From Asterella californica (lineage: Eukaryota; Streptophyta; Marchantiopsida; Marchantiales; Aytoniaceae): a stretch of 64,000 nt of DNA. The stretch is taken from contig JAYKYS010000001.1 of the NCBI GenBank assembly GCA_036924285.1, forward strand, positions 14,347,501-14,411,500, given 5' to 3'. The notes beneath the pieces are model-generated. The model worked only from the letters and a program-made list of their open reading frames with translations, had not been told where the DNA came from and did no database searches. Numbering within the stretch: position 1 is the stretch's first letter; every line of letters begins with the position of its first letter. This document shows positions 22,200 through 32,697 of this stretch, in pieces. Position numbers and translations under genes: made by a program.

Positions 22200-24260
22200 G
22201 GATCATCATTTGCATTTGACATAAGAGTCAAACACCTTGACCATCCTTACCACCTCTAACTCACTGAAATCATACCCCTCTCCAATTGCATGCAGTCTGT
22301 CACGAATCTCGTTGTGCTTCTTTTCACAAGCTACTCTTTCTGCCAACATGAGAGATTTCATATATTCTTTGCTCAGCTCTTGTCTGCCAAAAGCATGTTG
22401 CCAATATACGTAGTTGAGAGTGTATTTCTTGTCTCAAGCTCTTTTAAAACGAGATATGTACATGACATCCGTCTCGTTTCAATGTTTATCATTGCGGTGC
22501 AATGATAAATGTTGAACATCTCTGGAGTCATCTTCAGCCGGTATGGCTTCAACGTCATGGATCCGCTCTGCATTGTTAGGATTGATCATTACTTCCTCCT
22601 CTGGTTGAAACTTGGTACACAAAAGTTTGTACATAGCGTCGGTAAATACTATTTTGCAAGGAAGTGATATGCACACCTCTTCCTCCAAAAACAATTGTAG
22701 TGATATGCACAGTTGCATGTTCCGGGTGTCACACTCGAGAGGAAGCCAACATGACTTTGATAAATTGGACAACATCTCTTCCAGATCTTGTTGTCTTCTA
22801 GTACCATTCAAATTTTCTCTGATTTTCCTCAAACTCGTCTATCTCCGAAGGGTACAAATCTATATGACAGTCGATGATAATCAAGTTCATGTCGGACAAC
22901 TCTGCAAGGAGATGAGGATGATCGTCGAGTTGAATACTCCTTGTTGAGAATTAAGCATTGAATGCACCAAAAATTCCTCGTTTGCTGTCATTGCAGCAAC
23001 TTTCAACTCTAATTGCTTCTTCTCGTTTTCAAGACGTTGAAGTGCAATTTTATAGTGATAAGCTCCACTACGAAAAACATCGGTGGTCTTTGTGCTAACT
23101 TCTGGTTCTCCTCTTCTAGACATATAACCTTTGCTTGCAACGTCTCTAGCTCCTTTGTAATAGTCTCATCATGTGTTGTAGAAGCACTAGCCATGTTATC
23201 TGTTGTTGCAGATCTTAAGTATAATGTTATTAAGTTCACAAACTAACTCAAGGTTGAACTTTAGGTTTGAGGTCTTCAACTTCAAATGCAACACTTTAGA
23301 AGCGTCAAATGTATCATCCACTTCAGCCTCTCTACCCTGGTTGTTTGTGGGTGTTTCACCTCTAGTGTCAATGGTCATCTCTTTCATCTCTTTTCTCAAC
23401 ATTGAACTTTTTCTTCCTTCTTCCTTTGTATCTCTTTTAGATCCAGTTGCTGATCATTCAGTTGGGCTCTTCACGTTAAGAGAAACCACGCAAAGACGTG
23501 ACACACTTATCACATTGAAGTTCTGACCGGTGCAATAGCTTCGAGTGGCACAGAAGTACCCAGAGGATAAGGAAGGGTGGCAATTATAGATGACGTGATA
23601 GACGGTTGAGGAAATGCTATCATTGTCTGAGAAGTTTGAGATGGTTCAGTAATCACTCCAGAGGTAGATAGAGCCATTGCTTCTCGAGTTGTGATCGATG
23701 GATTCTAACTTGGACTTGGACTTGACATACTCACTATTGGGGGTACTTGGTCTCTTACTTTCTTTGGTTGTGAACATTTATCTTGACTTTCTTCTTGGTT
23801 GTACTTCCTTTTGCGGGTGACGATGTTGGTTGTTCCAAAAGGACTACTCACATAACTTTCCTCGAAACATGATCTTTCGAGAATATAATTCACACCTTAC
23901 TTTGTACTTCTCTTCAAGCGTAACGTCTTTCACCATCTTGCTCAAGTCAATGGTTGTTCTGTCAATATGAAGTCCTTCTTGTTCCAATCCATCATAGAAA
24001 AGAAAATTCTGATGAACTTTTGACCTCGCAAGAAGACATGCAATGGAAGCTAGACTTATCCAAGACTCACAATTTGCCTTCAGAAAGTTGTCCGTACACT
24101 TGGTCTTGATGTTGTATTTCTCTACCGTCCATTGTTTATCTTCATAACCTAGAAACAAATGCCTCAACTTATTTGTGTAGAAACCTATGACCGCAGTGAT
24201 CCATGCCGAGAGCAAACTGTTGTCTATTGACTCCACGGAGTCAATAGACAACAGTTTGCT
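22200..24260 (-). pseudogene. coiled-coil, gag-like protein pseudogene
   Basis: A run of minus-strand open pieces forms one decayed gene read right to left. A globular N-terminal part (24251-23844) has Trp/Cys residues and CESWISLASIACLLAR; a basic and Ser/Pro-rich linker follows (23893-23530). Long Glu/Lys/Leu heptad segments (23402-22887) include KELETLQAKVICLEEENQKL and ALQRLENEKKQLELKV, and a C-terminal part lies at 22832-22200. The architecture resembles the pseudogene at 56.3-58.5 kb. I do not recognise a named family; a mobile-element structural protein is an inference. Several frameshifts and stops are present. The C48 protease remnant follows in the same direction about 400 bases on. 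Confidence 0.5.
24211..24260. repeat. perfect 24-bp inverted repeat with 2-bp loop
   Basis: The arm 24211-24234 (begins AGCAAACTGTTG, ends GACTCC) is perfectly complementary to 24237-24260, separated by AC. Flanks do not extend the match. As RNA or single-stranded DNA it would form a 24-bp hairpin. It sits at the 5' end of the coiled-coil pseudogene. Confidence 0.97.
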
Positions 24261-24589
24261 AGTGGAGTTTGTTGCTGGTCCAATATTATTTCTTCCACCA
24301 ACTCTACAACATCTCGTGCAGACCTAAACATTATTGCAATAGTCTAGTGGAGGGAGATGGATTTTGAAAGTCCGCTAAACGTAACAACAGCTTCTGCAAT
24401 GCTCACCCAATGTTGACTATCTTCAGGAAGATCATTTGGTTTCCTGTCATCTGAGAATTGTTAATCTGATGGATACTCTTCCATACGCAAGACTCAAACA
24501 GATCTCATCAACTATGAGAACAGCGACACTGACGTATCATGTATCACTCGAACACTTTATATGTACTAGTCTAGATGATCTTATCCGAA

Positions 24590-24990
24590 CCCAAATGAAG
24601 ATCAAAGAAAGACAAAATAGATAACCAACATGAATAGACGAGAGTAAAAAGGGAGTAAGATAAACGAGTTAAAAGTAGAATGAAGAGAGGAGGAAGAGTC
24701 CAGAACATCAAAAGAGAGAAAAGATAATGAGGAAAGGAGAGAAGGAGGAAGAGAATAAATAGGATGGAGGAAGAAGAAAGAGAGGGTGACGAGCTGCCAC
24801 CTAGGTTTGGCAGCCCGTCAGTGCGGACCGTCGACGACTAAGACATCACTTTAACCGTGGCACCGAGAAGACGGTTCGGTTTACACCATCGGTGGATCAG
24901 CAAATCTGACGATCTAGTCTACACCGTCGGCGGTCATTCGGATGACCGACGATCTGGTCCAATGATGGTCCGACGGGTGATCGTATTCTC
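24590..24990 (+). repeat. purine-rich tract plus CCGTCGG cluster, module A
   Basis: A purine-rich (AG) tract at 24620-24790 is followed by a GC-richer stretch with several CCGTCGG/CCGACG-like words at 24827-24980. A similar order recurs at 28230-28900. CCGTCGGT repeats are typical of subterminal regions of plant CACTA transposons, but no clear CACTA terminus or 3-bp duplication was found, so assignment is tentative. Confidence 0.4.
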
Positions 24991-25539
24991 TAATGCACTA
25001 CCAAGGATAAGGATATTTTTAAAATACTTTTTAACTATAAAATTAATACGTTCAGAAGAATAAATTTGAGAGATTTTGATGTTTTTTTCCAATATTAAGT
25101 TCTCAATGACATGCATTAAATATATTTATTGAGAATAATGTATACTCCAATGATATTTTCTAGAGTTGTCGTGATATTTCTTCAAGATGGTGTCTCTATA
25201 GAACAGAATCAGAAAGTACGTAGTTACTATATCGTCAGATATTCATTAAACAACAATGAATTTTAATTCAGTATATCGAATTATGATTTCACCTGAAATA
25301 GTGTTCTAAACACTATATGGAATGTCGTAATTCAGATTATTACACTAGATGTAGTTGCCAGTGTACTAATGTCATTGAATACATCATGTAACAAACATTT
25401 TTATTAAGTTTAAATTTTACAATCTACAACTTACACCTCGCGTTCTTCTGCTTTCAGAGAATAACTGTTCTGACGAACATCACTTTCTATTGACCTACTA
25501 CATATAAGTGGAGAAATTTTCAACTGATCTTCAAAGATC

Positions 25540-26540
25540 ATAGCAAAATGATGTTCGTCTTGTATCTGATATCATGCGGACCAATAGATGGTTCTGTCAT
25601 GATGTCAATTGGGCAACAGTTGGGCATGTAACACGACTGGATCTTGTTCACGCCTAGGATATCCTTGATTGAAATGTATGTCGTTGTATTCCACTCATCA
25701 GCTGGAGTTATATCAGTGAAAAAATCACCACGTAACTCTCGTGTGATCCAACCGAGAGTATAAATGTCCATCATTTCAGTGTAAGATGTGATGATCATCT
25801 CATTATCAGACCCTCTTGGTTGGTGTCTCGCTTTCATATGAACAAGCTCCGGTGTTATCCATGCACGAGAGTTCTTCTCATCTATTGGATACCAAAAACC
25901 ATCAGGTCTTCTAGCTCTTTCAAAATGTTGTGCTAAACCGAGGTCTCGGATGCCAAGAATAACTAGCGAGCACATGAAAAAATATCTCCATTGTTGTATA
26001 ATTCCACTCGTGAAAAAATATCTCCATTGTTGTATAATTTCATTGTTGTAATCCTGCCAAGGAAAATGAACAAAAATATTGCACAGATGGATGTCACAGT
26101 ACAACCACTTCTTCGAGTGCATGAATGCCAAGGTGCTCCATATGCACAGACCATCTCCAAACAGTATTTTCGAACAATAATAAGTAAAGTCACTTCTCTA
26201 GCTCATATCTATCTATCATACCGTCCGAAACTCTTACACTTAATTTTTTTTCCAGTGATAACTTTCCATGTGTAGCTCGTTCGTCACTCAATCACTTCTG
26301 AATATCATTTTCATTCCAAGAACAAAAAATAAAGATGAGGTTATCCTCGTCATATAAGGCTATAATGGATCGAACAATCCCAAGATGACTAATCATGAAT
26401 GCAATCATCTCCTTCACTAACTCATTAATGTCTTTTTATTGAGGTAAGCTTTTAAGCTTCTTGACGACATAATCCGTCAGTGTTGCTGATCCAAGTTGAG
26501 CCGCTAAGGATCTCTAATTCCATACTTTTACACATCATCA
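25540..26540 (-). pseudogene. protein kinase pseudogene with internal tandem duplication
   Basis: On the minus strand the order is that of a kinase. N-lobe remnants (26540-26300) include DYVVKKLKSL, the ELVKEMIAF..HLGIVRSIIALYDEDNLIFIF segment and stops. Then come the catalytic loop YCDIHLCNIFV in place of HRDxxxxN (26120-26060), DLG in place of DFG (near 25950), a TPE at the APE position (near 25860), and DIYTLGW (near 25760). The catalytic Asp is kept but its neighbours are altered. Between catalytic loop and DLG a 12-residue unit (IIQQWRYFF..) is present twice. Numerous stops in the N-lobe make it non-functional. It may be a captured gene fragment. Confidence 0.75.
25980..26050. repeat. 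36-bp tandem duplication
   Basis: The unit beginning GAAAAAATATCTCCATTG at 25977 recurs 36 bases later at 26013, in frame with the kinase remnant, and repeats 12 codons. The two copies are nearly identical, so the duplication is younger than most of the decay. Confidence 0.85.
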
Positions 26541-26559
26541 TACATCCCTCCATTGTCGT

Positions 26560-28230
26560 GTTGTGACACAACTTACATGTGAATTTAATGTAGAACTTGT
26601 ATTGTGTTGATTTTTGTAATTCACAAACTTGTCGTGTAACTCGCCTGACGGCGTATTAGTTGTCACATTCACAGTTATATGAGATGTAGGATGGTATGAT
26701 AATGAAACGTGTCAGCTGAGCAGCATTCGTGTGAGTGGCTCTTGTCGTCAAATTTAGATATAAGATAGAGATCGAGAGTGCGTGGGACCATTCTTCTTTA
26801 CATGATGTTTCTTAGTGCTTACATGGAGGATGAGGAGCTGCGAGAGTTGTACTCATGTAAGGATTGATTTGAGTTTCAGATCTTTCATTCTCGAATCCGT
26901 TCCATATTAAGCTTCATTACATCCATCGCGATCACTTGCGATAGTGATTCGTCGTCTACTTTGATAAAGAGTTCATGAGGAGAGTGATGGACTTGCTTAC
27001 TTCGGTGATTTTGTCTATTGTCACATACGAAGAGAATTAGGACTTGATTGTGTACATCTTACTTTGACAGATGAACGGACCTAAACTTTTCAGCCACGTC
27101 ACTTCCAACGTCTGGATTGATATCTAATGTCACTACCAGTGAAAGATCAACCATCGTGTGTGGATCACGTGACTTTGATGAGGAATATTGTAATCAAGTG
27201 ATGGGTTTCTCATTTCTTTTTGTTGTATCTTTCATCGTAGAACGATTCAAGGTCATTATCTTGACTTTGTATTGAATCTCGTGTATTTTCTAGTGATTAT
27301 TATCTCTATCATCCGGTGAGAGTGATTATCTTATGTTAAGATTGGGGTCCGAAGTATTCCGGTTCAAGCTTTGAAGGTGTGAGAGTGTTTTAGGATTACA
27401 ACTTGATCTATAGTGTCAAGTAGGAGATAAAGTGATCTCCAATCTTCTTTCTCATTGATCTATTTTTTATCAATCAAGTTTATCCAAATTCCAAGGACGG
27501 TTTTGGAGTTTTTTGAGAACTTCTTGAAGACCACTCAAGGACTGTGAGGTCTTGTTGGAAAGCTTTCAAGTTGGGCTACAATCCGGAAGAAAGATCGATT
27601 GATTTGAAGTTCTGAGTGTGGAGTTATGATCTTTCAAAGTCAAGGGGATCGAATCGATATCCCAAGTCACGTTTCTGAGTGCCTCAAGAGTTTAAGAGAT
27701 GATCTTTATGTGCTTACTATATGTGAAATTTTAGCTCATTTGGTTAAGAGAGGGTGTTGGGGTTGTAGATTTGTTTGTGGTTGTGGTTAGATGTAAAGTT
27801 GCGAAAAGACTTTTTCGAGATGAGAGTTGGTCTATAGAACTATCCAATGACATCATCATGTAAAGAAGGAAAATAACTCATGGAGGAAGGGGAGTTGCTG
27901 GATGTGCAATATGAGTAGATAGCACAAACTTCTTCGAGTCAAGGGTCTAGGAAGAAGCAGCATGGAGAAGAAACGAGAGGAACAGAGTCTACTAAAGCGA
28001 ATGAAGATAGTATATGGAGTAAGAAAGCTACAGAGTCCAAAGCTCGTGCTGATCTGAATAAACTCTTTTGTCATTCTTGATTCGTCTGGTTTGTTCAAAG
28101 AGTGGTTGAATATGATTGTAGAGCCCCCTTCTACACACCAAGATCTTTGGATGGGTTTATCAGATTCAAGAAGGTGCTAATTAACATAGCACGATCACAT
28201 AACCTCCGTCGATGCTCAATACACCACTAG
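26560..28230. other. spacer without a supported gene
   Basis: AT-rich DNA without recognisable frames. The longest minus-strand frame (27856-28098) is Leu/Phe-rich and resembles nothing I know. Confidence 0.4.
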
Positions 28231-28900
28231 CTCGATGGTCAGATCATCCTAACCTAAATGTTGAGTGCAGTCCACCTAGCTAATAGTATAATGAGGAAAA
28301 TAAAAGAAAAGGTGAATAATTCTCACATGAAGAGAAATACTCAAGAATGAAAGAATAGAACAAGTGAGGAACTCATAAATGAGAAGGAAAGTGAAGAAGA
28401 GAAAGAAGAGAGAAGAGAAAGAGGAGAGGAGGAAGTATACATAGAGAGAGAGAAGGGAGGAGGAGGAGCGCAGTTAGGGTTAGTACAACCTTAACTGTGT
28501 AGGTGAGAGAAGACAAACCACCAGCATATCGACGAGGAGACCACCAGCGAGCGGTGGCGTGGGACGAGGAGCCATCGGCAAAGAGACCGTCAGCGAGCGT
28601 GTGACGTGTAGCGAGCGGCCCTCGAAGATTAGGTGGAGAACTGTTGGAGGTAGACTATCGGCAAGGTGGCGATCCACCAGTAACTCCTTGCGAGACAATC
28701 GCTGGGAGGTGGCGCTCCGAGTGACCACCGGTGAGCTTTTAGTGGAGCCATTCAGATCTTGAATTTGACAGCTACGTCTAACCGCCGGTAATCCCGTCCT
28801 CTAGTATGCTAGCACGATGGCAATGCAGTATCCATTGAAAAACTGCCATCAAATACTAGGACCGTCGGTAAACCATTCAGTTTTTTTACGGTGTGAGTTA
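28230..28900 (+). repeat. purine-rich tract plus CCGTCGG cluster, module B
   Basis: The GATCATCCTAACCTAAATG phrase (28242-28260), a purine-rich (AG) tract (28290-28465) and a GC-richer block with ACCGCCGG and ACCGTCGGT words (28560-28880) repeat in the same order and orientation as module A. The end near 28890 contains CAGTTTTTTTACGGTGTG, which read in reverse resembles a CACTA-type terminus only loosely. Confidence 0.4.
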
Positions 28901-28919
28901 CATCCGTCCATTGTTGTTT

Positions 28920-30890
28920 ATATCTTTATTAAAGAATAAATTCAAATAAATTCAAAATAACAGTAAGGTTGAACAAAATTTTGTTAAATTTACCATGACC
29001 AGAATTTCAAAATAAAGATAATATGTATATAGTTAGATTAATAAAATAAAATATTCATTATGTCTATTCAAATCATCAACAGGTAGAAATTAGCCGTATT
29101 AAAGTTCAGTCTTTATACACTTATCAAATAGTGTTATATCATTTTAATATACTCTACATAGTTTCGAGAGTAACATTGATTTTGAACATAGACTAATAAA
29201 GAAATCAAATTATATGCAACTAATCTTAACTGATCATTGACTCCGGCTCTGCCTTGGGTCAAGATAGAGACTCCACTCACAAAACCTTGGACAGATTTGT
29301 TGTGCTTTAGTTAGGCGTCCGTATTTGCATATTCACATCCTCCATCTTCTGGATGGAGGAGATGATACGTGGTAATGATTAATAATAAATTAATGTTTAA
29401 ACTAAACTAACGTGTATTTGTTAATAGTCTTCCGCGCTTATAATTTCTTTTGTTGTATGGTGAACCTCAAATCTGAGTATAAAAGCATGAAAGACAACAT
29501 TTGCTTTTTCGCAGTGTTCTTTGAGTATGAAGAAAAGATTCTCTTCTGCTCCAAAAAAAATCCAAAAATCTTATTTTTACCACTCTCTCAATACTTAATG
29601 GTTTATGTTGAGATGAATCATAACTTATAAAGCTAGCTATAAATTTAATTTGATTCCTTATCGTGCATAACAGTTCAATTCTCAGTTCTTTGAAAGCAAA
29701 CCTGCAAAATAATATCTTCTGGGTTATCAAGAGCACTTGTAGTTATACTCGGGGTTTAATTACACCTGCTCCTGCTTTTATAATTTTCTTTGCTTTATAG
29801 ATGATTTCTGAATCGTCTCGCAACTCTAAGTAAGACTTTTATTTATTATCTATAAATAAATTTAATTTTTCCTAACAATTTTTTCTTCAAACGGTCTTAA
29901 ACCCAGTATCCATATAATACTCCTTGTAACCTATGGTCTTTTTATTCTCGGCTTCACTTTTAAAGAACCAAGAATGCTAAATCTTTCGTACGAGAATGAC
30001 TCTTTGGAGCCACGACTTAAATCAGAGCTTTTCATGAGCTTTGCACTCTGAAATTCACCTCAAACCGAGCTCCTTACAGTTGATTGAGAGATTTCGAAGT
30101 TCCAAGGAGTTGGTTCTTAGAACCCAAGAGGAATATTCTTTGCCCTATGAAGAAAAATGGATATTCCTTTACCGGCACAGGGGGTTCAACGATCTACCAT
30201 CCCAGCGTGGTTGAGAAGATTTAGGGGGTCTTTACAGTACCAGGACCCGTTCCCGTTCTCATCTAGATGAGTTCTGCCTAAATCTCCATCGTCCCTTTTG
30301 AGATTTGGGCTCACTTGCCTTTACAAAAACATGAAGAGATTGAGTTCATTTCAGCAGTGATAGCAAGACTTTCATAGAGAACTGATGTCTAATAGTGTGA
30401 ATGCATTTCAGTTTCGTGTTTCAAATGTTTCACGTTGCCTTTTGAGTTGGAAAGATCCTAGTTTCGCGTTCCTGAGAGCTTATTTACACAAGTTCTCAGT
30501 TACCATCTCAGCATACAATCGCATCTCAAATGCATACTCAGACATTCATTCTTCCTTCTCACTCGCTTGTTCTTGATTCAAGCAGGAGCATGTAAGCGTT
30601 GATCATGATTCCATATCCAAGGGTACATAAATGTAGTGCAGACTTCTTTGAAACAATAAAAGAAAAACCAACCAAAGAAAACGATAACAGTGTATTTGAG
30701 TTGCGATGAAGAAGACAACGAATCTGGTGTGAAAGAAAGGTGGACAGTTTGTGGTTCATCATCTGATTTCTTTACTATCAGAGATGGATCTAGAGTTTGA
30801 ACATCAGGCAGACAAGCAAGGTAAATCTCTCCTTATTATTCAATTCTATAGTTAAGCATAATTCTAATGATGATGCTCAAATCTGTTTGT
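28920..30890. other. AT-rich spacer
   Basis: No supported coding region is present. It holds the partner of the 19.7-kb dispersed block near 30215-30255. Confidence 0.4.
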
Positions 30891-30989
30891 TGTGAATGCA
30901 GAATGTTACAGATTTCCATTTTACGAAATCTGTGTTTCAGATGTAAATACATAGTTGAAACTGCATAAGCGGATGATAGTGTGTTGTCG

Positions 30990-31441
30990 CGGACTCCAAA
31001 AATGTGCTGATGCATGCAAAAAGAAATGGACGGCAGAGTACATGAAGTACAAGATAGATAACGACATAACAACATTTTTGGCAACGATCGGATAATAACA
31101 TGTAAGTTGTTGATCAGATTGACGAGGCATTTCATAATCGTGCTAATGTGAACAAAGCAGGACACTAAGATGCACGTGATTTTGTGAATCATGCACCTGT
31201 GGATGAAGATGGAGGTAGAAGAAATGAAGATCATGACTACCTATCTCCATCCACTTCTAGTGATCTTATTCATTTTACGGTAGGTAGAATGAGTACAACA
31301 AGTACAGAATGGAAGAAATCAAACGTACATAAGATATGTATAATTCTGCAGGAGATAGCAAAGGTTTCAATAGACATACATAAAGAGACCCAGAAGAACT
31401 CTACATTCTTAGATAAGTTTGATGCTATATTGAGAATTTAA
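30990..31441 (+). pseudogene. possible SANT/trihelix-like gene remnant
   Basis: A plus-strand piece near 31005-31080 reads CKKKWTAEYMKYK followed by a hydrophobic segment, similar to the last helix of trihelix DNA-binding domains. The downstream ORF 31184-31441 ends with EIAKVSIDIHKETQKNSTFLDKFDAILRI, a helical tail of a type common in these proteins. Stops and a frame change lie between. The assignment is weak and other helical proteins are possible. Confidence 0.35.
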
Positions 31442-31867
31442 TTATGAAACTGTAAATCATATCTTCAACCTTGAATAAATTTTGAATTTATGTCACGCAG
31501 TTTACAGTACTGAATCTATCTTCGTCACTGATAATATGTTTGAGCATGAGATATAGAGTTTACGGAGTCTATTACTTTACTGATGATATGTTTGAGCATG
31601 AGAGATAGAGTTCAATCCCTTTGTCTTAGTGCACCTTCTTATGTACTGGTTTCACTTATCGTACACATATAAATGAGAAACACCATATGTGGTTCAAGCT
31701 TTCACGTTCAACAAAGATCGAATATTGCGATCTTCACTATCACTGCTAGAAACTTCTGTCTCTGGTTCCTCGTAAAATACTTCAAGAAGAGGAGTTGTAT
31801 TTGCAATAATGCGCTCTATGTATAAAAGTTGTGAGAGCTCATTATGCACAATCATTCCCTCACGTAG

Positions 31868-31881
31868 CAAATTTACCTCAA
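31868..31881. repeat. LINE target site duplication, left copy
   Basis: The 14 bases CAAATTTACCTCAA lie immediately outside the T-rich (poly(A) on the minus strand) end of the LINE and recur exactly at 36376-36389. Confidence 0.92.
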
Positions 31882-31904
31882 ATTTTTTTATTATTTTTTT
31901 TTTT

Positions 31905-32697
31905 AACCCGCAGTGGGCGGGGAGTATCTTTTATTGCTCAAATGACGGCTAATGGGGAGCCACCCTTACAAGGAGGCCTCCAGACCCCGGCCCGTGATTT
32001 CCCACAGACCGCCCCTAGCTTGCGGGCCCTCCCACTTTTACAACGCTCATCCTCGGGGCACGGCCTCGACGTGATGCCGCGGGAGTCGAGCATTTCCACC
32101 CCCCTCTGACAGCTCTCGAGAACCCTAACTCTCTCACTGCTATCGACCGCGCCTGCACGCCACCCCGACAGTCTGATCTCCTCCTGCAGATTATTACTAT
32201 TCTGATGATTCTCATGATCAGTCTTTCTAGCTTTATTCACTTTAGTCACCGCCTCATGATTGTCCTCGGCACCACGAATCGGCCAATTCGTCAGGCTTCT
32301 GCATCTGCGCATCCTTGTAATCAATCGTTGGTCTCTCTTTGTGGTTTTCAAGGCGGTATCCCCCTTCTCCATGTTCTGCCACTTTGGCCTAACAGTGTGA
32401 AATCGCGGATGCTTGTAGGGCACCCCTGGGAGAGTCTTCTTCCGGCCTCACCTCGCCCGACACCTCCCTTCATTGAGTTGGTCAACGTTACGAGAGCTCC
32501 TCCTCTCCGCATCTTTCACTTGGCGGCGGCTTCTGTCAACCTGAATCTTCCTTCTGCTCCGGCTTTGTCCATCGACATCGTGCCAGAGGTCACCAGGTTT
32601 GCCAGTGTTGTTCCTCCCCTTGCTCCTCTCTCTAGTGCTCTTTTTTTGCTTCATCGCTATGCACTTCATAATTGCCCTTTAGGTGAATGTCACCGCC
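31905..32697 (-). other. LINE 3' untranslated region
   Basis: About 790 bases lie between the ORF2 stop and the poly(A) end. A 161-codon minus-strand frame at 31938-32423 lies here but lacks any motif and is basic and low in hydrophobics. I treat it as incidental. Confidence 0.6.

Noticed and set aside
31938..32423. LINE ORF of 161 codons
   Set aside because: It lies after the ORF2 stop in the 3' untranslated region, has no domain, and is explained by local base composition.
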